Below, in pieces: positions 25,548 through 33,806 of a stretch of 46,537 nt of DNA. Numbering within the stretch: position 1 is the stretch's first letter; every line of letters starts with the position of its first letter. Both the position numbers and the translations under genes were made by a program. This DNA comes from Nitrogeniibacter sp050293885. Its GTDB lineage: Bacteria; Pseudomonadota; Gammaproteobacteria; Burkholderiales; Rhodocyclaceae. The DNA is taken from positions 1 to 46,537 of the forward strand of contig JBNKNO010000023.1 in assembly GCA_050293885.1 (NCBI GenBank). The letters run 5' to 3'. The notes below the pieces were generated by a model, which saw only the letters and a list, made by a program, of their open reading frames with translations, was not told where the DNA came from and ran no database searches.

Positions 25548-26480
25548 TCAGACCTCCAGATCCTGGAACAGCGCGGTGGACAAATAGCGCTCGCCAAACG
25601 ACGGGATGATCACGACGATAAGCTTGCCGGCGTTTTCGGGCCGCTTGCCGATCTCGAGTGCGGCGGACACAGCAGCGCCGGAAGAGATGCCGACCAGCAG
25701 ACCTTCTTCGGCGGCGAGGCGACGGGCCATGGCGAAGGCGTCGTCGTTCTTGACGCGGGCGACCTCGTCATAGACCTCGGTATTGAGAATCTCGGGCACA
25801 AAGCCGGCACCGATGCCCTGGATGGGGTGCGGGCCTTTCTGGCCGCCGGAGAGGACCGGGCTGGCGTCGGGCTCGACCGCCACGACCTTCACCTCGGGCT
25901 TGCGCGACTTGAGCACTTCGCCGACACCGGTGATGGTGCCGCCGGTGCCGACACCGGACACGAAGATGTCGACCTGGCCGTCGGTGTCGGCCCAGATTTC
26001 CTCGGCGGTGGTGTTGCGGTGGATTTCCGGATTGGCGGGGTTGGCGAACTGCTGCGGAATGAAGTAGCGGCTCTCGGCGGCAGCGAGTTCTTCGGCTTTC
26101 TTGATGGCGCCGCCCATGCCCTCGGGCCCCGGGGTGAGGATGAGCTCGGCGCCGTAGGCCTTGAGCAACAGGCGGCGTTCGCGGCTCATGGTTTCGGGCA
26201 TCACGAAGGCGCAGCTGTAGCCGCGTGCGGCGCACACCATGGCCAGACCGATGCCGGTGTTGCCGGAGGTGGGCTCGAGGATGATGGTGTCGGGGCCGAT
26301 TTTGCCGGCGGCTTCGGCGGCGTCGATCATCGACATGGCGATACGGTCCTTGACGCTGTGGGCCGGGTTGTAGAACTCGAGCTTGAGCGCGATGGTGGCA
26401 CCGGCGCCTTCGGCGACGCGGTTGAGTTTGACCAGCGGCGTGCCGCCGATGAGCTCGGTGACGTTGTTGGCGATCTTCAT
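25548..26480 (-). CDS. cysK: Cysteine synthase A (O-acetylserine sulfhydrylase)
   Basis: The protein is 310 aa. It makes L-cysteine from O-acetylserine and sulfide using PLP. Signatures are TELIGGTPLVKLNRV, EFYNPAHSVKDRIAMSMI (Schiff-base Lys near residue 44), the substrate loop EPTSGNTGIGLAMVCAARGY, the PLP phosphate loop VSGVGTGGTITGVGEVLK and the C-terminal GLLVGISSGAAVSAALEIGK. PEPDASPVLSGG-type spacing and GPHPIQGIGAGFVPEIL favour CysK over CysM. It is monocistronic, with its own strong terminator. Confidence 0.96.
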   Translation of the reverse strand: MKIANNVTELIGGTPLVKLNRVAEGAGATIALKLEFYNPAHSVKDRIAMSMIDAAEAAGKIGPDTIILEPTSGNTGIGLAMVCAARGYSCAFVMPETMSRERRLLLKAYGAELILTPGPEGMGGAIKKAEELAAAESRYFIPQQFANPANPEIHRNTTAEEIWADTDGQVDIFVSGVGTGGTITGVGEVLKSRKPEVKVVAVEPDASPVLSGGQKGPHPIQGIGAGFVPEILNTEVYDEVARVKNDDAFAMARRLAAEEGLLVGISSGAAVSAALEIGKRPENAGKLIVVIIPSFGERYLSTALFQDLEV

Positions 26481-26581
26481 GATTCGGGCGTCCGTTTTGG
26501 TGGTTTACCGCTTCATTGTAGGGAGGCTTCCGACGCGGTCAATGCGCGCGGCGGAATATGCACATAACCAGCGCGCCGACC

Positions 26582-29500
26582 CTAGCCGGCGATGTGAATC
26601 TTGCCGACCTCGATCTGCGGCGTAAAGGTCTCTGGCGATGCGGGTCGGCCAAAGCGATAGCCCTGTGCGAGGGTGCAGCCCATCAGGCGCAGTGCGCTCA
26701 CCTGGGCGGGCGTTTCCACCCCCTCGGCCAGCACCCGTAGCCCGAGGCTGCGGCCCATCGCCAACACGGCCTGGACGATGGCGCGATCGTTGGGGTCGCC
26801 CGGCAGGCCGCTGATGAAGCTGCGGTCGATCTTGAGCGTTTCGATGGGCAGACGCTTGAGGTAGCTCAGCGAGGAGAAACCGGTTCCGAAGTCGTCGAGC
26901 GCGAGGCTGATGCCCATTTCCCGAATGCCGTGCAGGGTGGCGATGGCCGGCTCGGCATCCTTGAGAATGTCGGACTCCGTGACTTCAAGCTCGATCCATT
27001 CGGGGCGGCACTCTTCTTCCTCGAGAATGGTGCACAGCGCCGACAGAAAATCGAGCCGGCGAAGTTGGCGACCCGACACGTTAACGGCCACGGGGGGCGG
27101 CGTGAGATTCTGTTTGCGCCAAGTTGCAATCAGACGACTGGCGGCGCGCAGCACGAATTCGCCGATCGGCACGATGAGACCGGTGGATTCGGCCAGCGGG
27201 ATGAAGTCGTTTGGCGACACCATGCCGCGCTCCGGGTCGGGCCAGCGACACAGCGCTTCGAAGCCGGTGAGCTTGCCGGTGCCCAGCTCCACTTGCGGTT
27301 GTAGCCACACTTGCAGGCGCTCCTGTTCGACCGCTCGGCGAAGCGCGGTTTCGAGCTGCATGCGGTGCCGGGCGGATTCGGTTTGTTGCTCCGAGTAGCG
27401 CTGGATGGCGTTTCGCCCCTGCCGCTTGGCTTGGTACATGGCCGTGTCGGCGTTGCGAATGAGGGCTTCGGCACTGTCGCCGTCGCGCGGGAACAGGCTG
27501 ATACCGACGCTGGCGCCGACAAAGAACTCCTGATGATCCGCCGTGACCGGGGGGTTGAGGCAGGTGAGCAAGCGTTCCGCCGCCTGCTCGGTTTGTGAAA
27601 CGTGATCGATGTCTTCCATCAGAACGACAAATTCATCACCGCCGAGGCGGGCCACCGTGTCTTCGTCACGCACGGTTTCCATCAGGCGGCCGGCGACTTG
27701 CTTGAGCACGATGTCACCGATGGCGTGACCATAGGAGTCGTTGATGTCCTTGAAACGGTCGAGATCGAGAAACACGACCGCCACCATTTTGTCGGCCCGC
27801 TGGGCACGACGCAGCGCGGTGTCGATGCGGTCGTTGAGCAGGCTCCGGTTGGGCAGACCGGTGAGCGCATCGTGGTGGGCCATGTGCTCCAGCCGTTCTT
27901 CGGAATGCTTCACGACGGTGATGTCGGAGAAGATGCCCAGGTAGTGCACCACCTCGCCGTTTTCGTCTCGCACCGGTGAGATGTTGAGCCATTCCGGATA
28001 CACCTCTCCCGATTTGCGCCGGTTCCAGATTTCGCCTTGCCACATGTCGGTGGTGTAAACCGAGGCCCACATGCGTTCGTAGAACTCTTGGTCATGCATG
28101 TCCGAATGCAGCAGGCCCGGCGTCTTGCCCACGGCTTCATCGGCGCGGTAGCCGGTGATTTTCGTGAACGCGGGGTTCACCATTTCGATCACGCCCTTGG
28201 CGGAGGTGATCAGAATCCCCTCCGCGGCATGTTCGAACACTTGCGCCGCCAGTTGCAGTCGGTCACTGGTTTGGCGCTCTGCGGTGACCAGGCGTGAAAT
28301 GCCGATCAGCCCGAGCAGTTTTCCGTCCGCCTGCAGAGCCGGTGCCTTGACCGTTTCATAGATCTCGCTGCTGCCGTCGCTGTGCGGGACGAGTTCGGTC
28401 TTGCGCATCCGCTTCTCTTGCGTCATCACTTCCAGATCGGACTGACGAAACTCCTCCGCCAGCGAGGCCGGGAAATAGTCCAGATCGCTTGAGCCGGCAA
28501 CCTTGTCGGGTGGTTTGCCCATCACTTCGGCGCAGGCCGTGTTGACCAGTTGATAGCGGCCTTCGGGATCCTTGAAAAAAATCAGATCCGGGCTGGCGTT
28601 GAGCAGGGAAGTGAGCAGGGCATGCTGCTCGTTTGTCTTGTTGAGTAGACGTGTGCGTTGGTGGGTGGCACGCATCAGGGCGAGCACCAGGGTGGTCATG
28701 ACGGCAAAGGCCAGCAGGGTGCCGGAAACCGCCCGCGGGTAGTCGCCGATTACCGAGGGCGGCGGGTTGATGAATTCCGTGTCGGGCGGGAAGTCCGACG
28801 CCTTCAGGTGCCATCGTTTTATGGCGGAGGCATTGACCATCGGCCGGTTCGGGCTGTCGTAGAGCACCGGAATCTCATCCGGTGCAGTGCCGGCCAGAAT
28901 CTGCTTTGCCATCTGTGCGGCCCGCTCACCATGTACGCGGTGGCTCATTACCCAGCCACCGACGAGACCTTCCGGTACGCCGTGTTCCCACAAGTGAAAA
29001 ATCGGCGCGTGCGCATGCTCAAGCAGAAACGCCGTGCTCCGGTCGAAGTGTTTGGTGATGCCATCCCGGTCCTTGTAGGCCGCCAGCAGCAGGATGGGTT
29101 CGGTGAGGGGGATGTCCTCAAGACGCTTTGCAAGCGCTGCCCAAGTCATCTTGTGGAGCTCGAGGGGCTCGATCAGCAGCTCGGGGTAGCGGTTGCGTGC
29201 CGCCAGCAGGGTGGCCATGTCGGCGCGGCCGCCAGGAGAACCGTCGGAAATGACATGGAGGCGCCGCGAGCGCGGCATGGCCTTCTTGAGCAGCGCGAGT
29301 GTCTTGCCAACGGAGACGTGTTCGACGACTCCGGTCACGTTGGGGAGTGCGTCGGCCTTGTGCGCGGCATCGACATTGTTTACGCCGAGAAAGACGATGG
29401 GGGCGTGGCGGATGAGTGCCGGATGATTCAACGCAAACTGGAACGCGGTGTCGTCGGCTGCGATGACGAGGTCCGGCGGTTGCTTCTTGAGCTGAAATTC

Positions 29501-29851
29501 GAGCCAGTCGGCGTAGCGCGCCAGGTAGGGCGACGAGTTGTCGAAGCGCGTGTGCATGAACTCGATCTGCAGGTCGACGGGGGTGTCCGCCAGCCCCTTC
29601 TTGACGCCCTCGATGATCTTGGCGGAAGTCGGGAAGCCCGGATGGTACGAGAGCAGCAGAAGCACATGCGCGATGCGCGCGCCGGGCGGGCTGCTGGCGG
29701 GCGATTGTGCGAGTGCTGTTGCCGACGCGAGCATCACCATGACGCCCAATCGTGAGATCAGGTGCCAAACGCGGTGAAGGCAGCGTGGGCGTTTGGCCTG
29801 AATGTCGAGCTCGGATATTCGGCACAAACGTCGTGCAAGACAGTTGCGCAT
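26582..29851 (-). CDS. Sensor protein: ABC-substrate-binding-like domain, PAS-PAS, GGDEF and EAL
   Basis: The protein is 1089 aa. After a signal/anchor near residues 30-50, a periplasmic ABC-type solute-binding-like domain spans about 60-330 (HVLLLLSYHPGFPTSAKIIE, DLVIAADDTAFQFALNHPAL, PIVFLGVNNVDAA). A TM helix lies near 375-395, followed by PAS domains (LLNASPDLIFFKDPEGRYQL; FEHAAEGILITSAKGVIEMV). The GGDEF site is intact (RLGGDEFVVL, 737-741) and so is EAL (GFEALCRWPDPE, 865-867, with later TESDILKD and LDDFGTGFSSL), so both cyclic-di-GMP synthesis and hydrolysis are possible. A periplasmic small-molecule signal probably sets the balance. The N-terminal start is the longest reading; its ribosome site is weak. 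Confidence 0.92.
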   Translation of the reverse strand: MRNCLARRLCRISELDIQAKRPRCLHRVWHLISRLGVMVMLASATALAQSPASSPPGARIAHVLLLLSYHPGFPTSAKIIEGVKKGLADTPVDLQIEFMHTRFDNSSPYLARYADWLEFQLKKQPPDLVIAADDTAFQFALNHPALIRHAPIVFLGVNNVDAAHKADALPNVTGVVEHVSVGKTLALLKKAMPRSRRLHVISDGSPGGRADMATLLAARNRYPELLIEPLELHKMTWAALAKRLEDIPLTEPILLLAAYKDRDGITKHFDRSTAFLLEHAHAPIFHLWEHGVPEGLVGGWVMSHRVHGERAAQMAKQILAGTAPDEIPVLYDSPNRPMVNASAIKRWHLKASDFPPDTEFINPPPSVIGDYPRAVSGTLLAFAVMTTLVLALMRATHQRTRLLNKTNEQHALLTSLLNASPDLIFFKDPEGRYQLVNTACAEVMGKPPDKVAGSSDLDYFPASLAEEFRQSDLEVMTQEKRMRKTELVPHSDGSSEIYETVKAPALQADGKLLGLIGISRLVTAERQTSDRLQLAAQVFEHAAEGILITSAKGVIEMVNPAFTKITGYRADEAVGKTPGLLHSDMHDQEFYERMWASVYTTDMWQGEIWNRRKSGEVYPEWLNISPVRDENGEVVHYLGIFSDITVVKHSEERLEHMAHHDALTGLPNRSLLNDRIDTALRRAQRADKMVAVVFLDLDRFKDINDSYGHAIGDIVLKQVAGRLMETVRDEDTVARLGGDEFVVLMEDIDHVSQTEQAAERLLTCLNPPVTADHQEFFVGASVGISLFPRDGDSAEALIRNADTAMYQAKRQGRNAIQRYSEQQTESARHRMQLETALRRAVEQERLQVWLQPQVELGTGKLTGFEALCRWPDPERGMVSPNDFIPLAESTGLIVPIGEFVLRAASRLIATWRKQNLTPPPVAVNVSGRQLRRLDFLSALCTILEEEECRPEWIELEVTESDILKDAEPAIATLHGIREMGISLALDDFGTGFSSLSYLKRLPIETLKIDRSFISGLPGDPNDRAIVQAVLAMGRSLGLRVLAEGVETPAQVSALRLMGCTLAQGYRFGRPASPETFTPQIEVGKIHIAG

Positions 29852-29926
29852 GCCGTCATTACGGCGCAGTAGACAGGTGACTTGAGGGGCAATTATGCGT
29901 GTGGCAAATACGCGTCGATGGCCCGC

Positions 29927-30415
29927 TCAGCCAAAGTCAGCGCGGATTCTCTCGATGATGCGGGTGGTCGAGCGTTCATGCTCGAAGGGAATCGCGACCG
30001 TCCGGCCGCCCCAGCCGCTGACCTCCTTGGCGCCGACGATGTCTTCGACAGCCCAGTCCCCGCCCTTGACCAGCACGTCGGGCTTGCAGGCCAGAATGGT
30101 ATTGAGTGGGGTGTCTTCGTCGAACCACGTGACCAGCGAGACACTTTCAAGCGCTGCGAGCACGGCCATGCGGTCGTCCAGCAGGTTGATGGGGCGGGTG
30201 CTGCCCTTGCCCAGGCGGCGCACCGAGGCATCGGTGTTGATGGCGACGACGAGCGCGGCGCCCAAGGCGCGTGCGCGTGCCAGGCAGGTGACATGGCCAC
30301 GGTGAAGAATATCGAAGCACCCGTTGGTGAATACCAACGGTCGTGACAGACCGTCGACGCGGGCGGCAAGTTGATCCGGGTGGCAAAGCTTGGCTTCGAA
30401 GTCAGGGGCACTCAT
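29927..30415 (-). CDS. rfaE2: D-glycero-beta-D-manno-heptose 1-phosphate adenylyltransferase
   Basis: The protein is 162 aa from the ATG at 30415. It carries only the nucleotidyltransferase half of the HldE/RfaE enzyme (HldC/RfaE2); the kinase half must be encoded elsewhere. It activates heptose 1-phosphate with ATP to ADP-heptose for LPS core. The nucleotidyltransferase motifs are LVFTNGCFDILHRGHVTCLA, VVAINTDASVRRLGKG, DDRMAVLAALESVSLV, and KPDVLVKGGDW with the C-terminal STTRIIERIR. An in-frame ATG 14 codons upstream also lacks a ribosome site. It lies 75 bp upstream of the GGDEF-EAL gene on the same strand. Confidence 0.93.
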   Translation of the reverse strand: MSAPDFEAKLCHPDQLAARVDGLSRPLVFTNGCFDILHRGHVTCLARARALGAALVVAINTDASVRRLGKGSTRPINLLDDRMAVLAALESVSLVTWFDEDTPLNTILACKPDVLVKGGDWAVEDIVGAKEVSGWGGRTVAIPFEHERSTTRIIERIRADFG

Positions 30416-30890
30416 GGGCTTGTGCTCGTATGGTTCTGGCCGACGAGCATAGCGCAAGCACTGGCGTGCCGTGTGCCGGACGATCGGGCGCCGGCTGAAA
30501 CGGTCGATGTTGCTGCGTCGGTGCGTGAAACGTGTTGCGGTGCAGCGGACTCAGGCTTTCGGCGTGGCTGCGCTGATGCTGTGCGCGAATTCCAGCGCCT
30601 GCCCATGCTGTTCGCCACTGTTCTTCAGGCGACACCTCGCCTTTTGTCGCTTGGCGTCGCGCGGCAAGAACAAATTGCAATTGGCTCAATCGCTGATTCT
30701 TGGTTAGTCGATATTGCATTGCATCATATTGATTTATATCAAAAAAAACTTGCGGCGTTTAAAACGGCTGTGGCACTATGCCGCACACGTTCCTTCCGCA
30801 CCAAAACAGATCAATACAGCGGGTTCTGGAACAGGGGAGTTCGCGACAGGCGCAACGTCGGTACCGAATGACCACGCCCAAGGAGGAAGC
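30416..30890. promoter_or_regulatory. Divergent control region between rfaE2 and the cytochrome oxidase operon
   Basis: This 475-bp region separates rfaE2 (minus) from the oxidase operon (plus). About 30660-30780 is clearly AT-rich against the GC-rich background and holds an FNR-type box, plus possible -35/-10 pieces (TTGCAT at 30714 and TATATC at 30735, 15-bp spacing) that would overlap the box. Short open frames through this part lack ribosome sites and protein-like composition. Confidence 0.6.
30729..30742 (+). promoter_or_regulatory. FNR/Anr-type binding site upstream of the cox operon
   Basis: The sequence TTGAT-TTAT-ATCAA is a perfect match to the FNR/Anr/Crp-Fnr family consensus TTGAT-N4-ATCAA. 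It is about 150 bp upstream of the leader ORF and about 230 bp before coxB. FNR-family regulators act under low oxygen; at an aa3/caa3-type oxidase, which suits high oxygen, repression is the expected effect. A possible -10 (TATATC) overlaps the right half-site, in keeping with repression. Confidence 0.8.
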
Positions 30891-30962
30891 ATGACCGGAG
30901 CGTTGGCTCGCAGGTGCTGTTCGTTTGCGCCCCTGAAAGACCTGGATGGGGGTTGCACATGA
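30891..30962 (+). CDS. Putative 23-aa Cys-containing leader ORF overlapping coxB
   Basis: The ATG at 30891 follows a perfect AAGGAGG (30880-30886), the best ribosome site in the neighbourhood. It encodes 23 residues beginning MTGALARRCCSF and ending LDGGCT, with three Cys codons, two of them adjacent. Its TGA at 30960-30962 overlaps the coxB ATG at 30959, giving ATGA coupling. By contrast, coxB's own ribosome site (GGGGG, 30948-30952) could be masked by pairing with CCCC at 30930-30933 inside this ORF, so translating the leader may open coxB. I know of no annotated family; Cys-rich leader ORFs that sense copper or cysteine are known elsewhere. Confidence 0.6.
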   Translation: MTGALARRCCSFAPLKDLDGGCT

Positions 30963-32086
30963 GCGTATTTGCTCGAACCGCAGTATCCGCGGCATCCGCG
31001 ATGTTGAGCGCTTCGGCGCTGGCCGCGGAAAGCAGCATAAATCTTCAGACGCCTGTCACCCAGGTGGCCGCTGAAATCTACGACATGCACACCTTGATGA
31101 TGGTCATCTGTCTGGTGATCTTCATCGTCGTGTTTGGCGTCATGTTCTGGTCCGTGTTTGCCCACCGCAAATCGAAAGGGGCTGTTGCGGCGCACTTTCA
31201 TGAAAACACCACGGTAGAAATCGTCTGGACCGTCGTCCCAGTGCTCATTTTGTTGGGCATGGCCTATCCGGCCACCAAGACGGTGATCGCGATGAAGGAC
31301 ACGTCGAATCCTGACATTACCGTCAAGGCCACGGGGTATCAGTGGAAATGGGGTTACGACTACATCAAGGGCGAGGGCGAAGGTATCCGCCTGATCTCCA
31401 ATATGTCGACTCCGCAGGATCAAATCCAGGGCGCCGCCGAGAAGGGCGAGAACTACCTGCTTGAAGTCGACGAACCGCTGGTGGTGCCGGTTGGCAAGAA
31501 AATCCGCATCCTCACGACGGCCAATGACGTGATCCACGCCTGGTGGGTGCCTGCGTTTGGCGTGAAGCAGGATGCCATCCCCGGTTTCATTCGCGATACC
31601 TGGTTCCGTGCCGACAAGGAAGGCATCTACCGCGGTAATTGTGCGGAACTGTGCGGCAAGGACCACGGGTTCATGCCCATCGAAGTGCATGTGGTTTCTG
31701 CCGAGAAATACACCGACTGGGTGAAGCAGCGCATGGGTGACGCGATGGCTGCCGCCGCGGACGATACCAAGGAATGGGCGCTGCCCGACCTGGTGGCCAA
31801 GGGCGAGAAGGTCTTCAATACCAACTGTGCCGCCTGCCATCAGCCCGACGGCAAGGGGCTGCCCCCCGCCTTCCCGCCGCTCGATGGCGCCGCCATCGTG
31901 CTCGGTCCTTCGGCAGATCAGATCGAGACTGTGCTGAACGGTCGGAAAGACACGCCGATGGCAGCTTTCGGCAAGATTCTGTCCGATGCCGATCTGGCCG
32001 CAGTCATCACCTATACGCGCAACGCCTGGAGCAACAAGACAGGTGAAGCCATCCAGCCGGCCGCAATCGCGGCTGCGCGCAACTGA
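30959..32086 (+). CDS. coxB: Cytochrome c oxidase subunit II with fused cytochrome c domain
   Basis: The protein is 375 aa from the ATG at 30959; a frame starting at 30914 would disrupt the signal peptide (MSVFARTAVSAASAMLSASA ending ALAAES). Two TM helices precede the periplasmic cupredoxin domain. The CuA site is complete: GNCAELCGKDHGFMPIEV with both Cys, Glu, His and Met, plus the upstream His in DVIHAWWVPAFGVK. A C-terminal cytochrome c domain follows with the haem motif CAACH and a later Met region (TPMAAFGKIL). The fusion is the caa3 arrangement, in which electrons pass from the tethered haem c to CuA and then to subunit I. Confidence 0.96.
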   Translation: MSVFARTAVSAASAMLSASALAAESSINLQTPVTQVAAEIYDMHTLMMVICLVIFIVVFGVMFWSVFAHRKSKGAVAAHFHENTTVEIVWTVVPVLILLGMAYPATKTVIAMKDTSNPDITVKATGYQWKWGYDYIKGEGEGIRLISNMSTPQDQIQGAAEKGENYLLEVDEPLVVPVGKKIRILTTANDVIHAWWVPAFGVKQDAIPGFIRDTWFRADKEGIYRGNCAELCGKDHGFMPIEVHVVSAEKYTDWVKQRMGDAMAAAADDTKEWALPDLVAKGEKVFNTNCAACHQPDGKGLPPAFPPLDGAAIVLGPSADQIETVLNGRKDTPMAAFGKILSDADLAAVITYTRNAWSNKTGEAIQPAAIAAARN

Positions 32087-32106
32087 TTCAGCGAGGAGAA
32101 GCGGGT

Positions 32107-33690
32107 ATGTCGGCTGTTACCCCCGATCAATTGCACGATGATCACCACCATCATGGTCCTACCGGCCTGATGCGCTGGATCACGACGACCAACCACAAAG
32201 ACATCGGTACCATGTACCTGATCTTCAGTTTCATCATGTTCCTCTCCGGGGGAGTGATGGCGCTGACGATTCGTGCCGAGCTCTTTCAACCCGGCTTGCA
32301 GGTGGTGCAACCCGAGTTCTTCAATCAACTGACCACCATGCATGGTCTGGTGATGGTGTTCGGCGCGATCATGCCGGCCTTCGTCGGCTTCGCCAACTGG
32401 ATGCTGCCGCTCATGATCGGTGCCTCCGACATGGCCTTCGCGCGCATGAACAACTGGAGCTTCTGGCTGCTGCCGGTTGCGGCGATTCTGCTGATCGGTT
32501 CGTTCTTTGTGCCGGGCGGTGCCACGGCGGCGGGCTGGACGCTCTATGCGCCGCTGTCGGTGCAGATGGGCATGGGCATGGACCTGACCATCTTCGCCGT
32601 GCACATCATGGGTATCAGCTCCATCATGGGCGCGATCAACATTGTCGTGACGGTGCTCAACATGCGTGCACCGGGCATGAGCATGATGAAGATGCCTTTG
32701 TTCTGCTGGACCTGGCTGATCACGGCCTATCTGCTGATTGCAGTCATGCCGGTGCTCGCAGGTGCGGTCACGATGGTGCTCACCGATCGTCACTTCGGCA
32801 CGGCATTCTTCAATGCGGCCGGCGGCGGTGATCCCGTGCTGTATCAGCACGTGTTCTGGTTCTTCGGTCACCCCGAAGTGTACATCATGATCTTGCCGGC
32901 CTTCGGCATTGTCAGCCAGATCATCCCCACCTTCGCGCGCAAACCGTTGTTTGGCTATGCCTCGATGGTGTATGCCACGGCTTCGATTGCCATCCTGTCG
33001 TTTGTCGTGTGGGCGCACCACATGTTCACCACCGGCATGCCGGCTGCGACGCAGCTGTTCTTCATGTACGCGACGATGCTCATTGCGGTGCCTACGGGCG
33101 TGAAGGTGTTCAACTGGGTGGCCACCATGTGGCGCGGCTCGATGACCTTTGAAACACCGATGTTGTGGGCAACGGGCTTCATCTTCGTGTTCACCATGGG
33201 CGGCTTTACCGGTCTGATCTGCGCCATCGCACCGATCGACATTCAGGTACAGGATACCTACTACGTCGTGGCTCACTTCCACTACGTGTTGGTCGCGGGC
33301 TCATTGTTCGCCTTGTTCGCAGGTGCCTACTACTGGCTGCCGAAATGGACGGGCCACATGTACCCCGAAGGGATCGGCAAGCTGCACTTCTGGTGCTCGA
33401 TCATCTTCTTCAACATCACTTTCTTTCCGATGCACTTCCTCGGCTTGGCCGGTATGCCGCGCCGGATTCCGGACTACTCACTGCAATTCGCCGATTTCAA
33501 CGCGATTGCCTCGGTTGGGGCGTTCGGGTTCGGCCTGTCTCAGCTGATTTTCCTGGTGGCCGTGATCAAGTGTGTGAAAGGCGGCGAGAAGGCGGCAGCC
33601 AAGCCGTGGGACGGTGCTGAAGGGCTCGAATGGACGGTGCCGTCGCCGGCGCCGTACCACACCTTCGAAACGCCGCCGGTAGTCAAGTGA
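32107..33690 (+). CDS. coxA: Cytochrome c oxidase subunit I
   Basis: The protein is 527 aa with twelve TM helices expected. It holds haem a and the haem a3-CuB oxygen-reducing centre. Seen landmarks are TTNHKDIGTMYLIFSFIM, the haem a ligand in TTMHGLVMVFG, HVFWFFGHPEVYIMILPAFG (CuB His, cross-linked Tyr and the D-channel Glu of A1-type oxidases), VVWAHHMFTTGM (two CuB His), the K-channel Lys in PTGVKVFNWVATMW, and VVAHFHYVL (haem a3 and a ligands). A GAGGAGAAG ribosome site precedes the ATG. The N-terminus has a His-rich stretch, DDHHHHG. It follows coxB by 20 bp. Confidence 0.98.
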   Translation: MSAVTPDQLHDDHHHHGPTGLMRWITTTNHKDIGTMYLIFSFIMFLSGGVMALTIRAELFQPGLQVVQPEFFNQLTTMHGLVMVFGAIMPAFVGFANWMLPLMIGASDMAFARMNNWSFWLLPVAAILLIGSFFVPGGATAAGWTLYAPLSVQMGMGMDLTIFAVHIMGISSIMGAINIVVTVLNMRAPGMSMMKMPLFCWTWLITAYLLIAVMPVLAGAVTMVLTDRHFGTAFFNAAGGGDPVLYQHVFWFFGHPEVYIMILPAFGIVSQIIPTFARKPLFGYASMVYATASIAILSFVVWAHHMFTTGMPAATQLFFMYATMLIAVPTGVKVFNWVATMWRGSMTFETPMLWATGFIFVFTMGGFTGLICAIAPIDIQVQDTYYVVAHFHYVLVAGSLFALFAGAYYWLPKWTGHMYPEGIGKLHFWCSIIFFNITFFPMHFLGLAGMPRRIPDYSLQFADFNAIASVGAFGFGLSQLIFLVAVIKCVKGGEKAAAKPWDGAEGLEWTVPSPAPYHTFETPPVVK

Positions 33691-33701
33691 GGGTTGGCGT
33701 G

Positions 33702-33806
33702 ATGGGCAAGTCGAAAGGCAATCTGCGTACTGCGTTGATTCTCTTGTCCGTCGTGCTCGTGTTCTTCATCGGCATCATGATCAAGACCGCGTTGCTGGGC
33801 CAATGA
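33702..33806 (+). CDS. Small single-pass membrane protein in the cox operon
   Basis: This 34-aa ORF starts MGKSKGNLRTALIL and has one TM helix (LILLSVVLVFFIGIMI) and a short basic N-terminus. It lies between coxA and ctaG, and its TGA overlaps the ctaG ATG (ATGA), so it is translated in the same series. Such tiny proteins between subunit I and CtaG are known in proteobacterial oxidase operons and are annotated as cytochrome oxidase small assembly proteins; this assignment rests on size, topology and place. Confidence 0.8.
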   Translation: MGKSKGNLRTALILLSVVLVFFIGIMIKTALLGQ

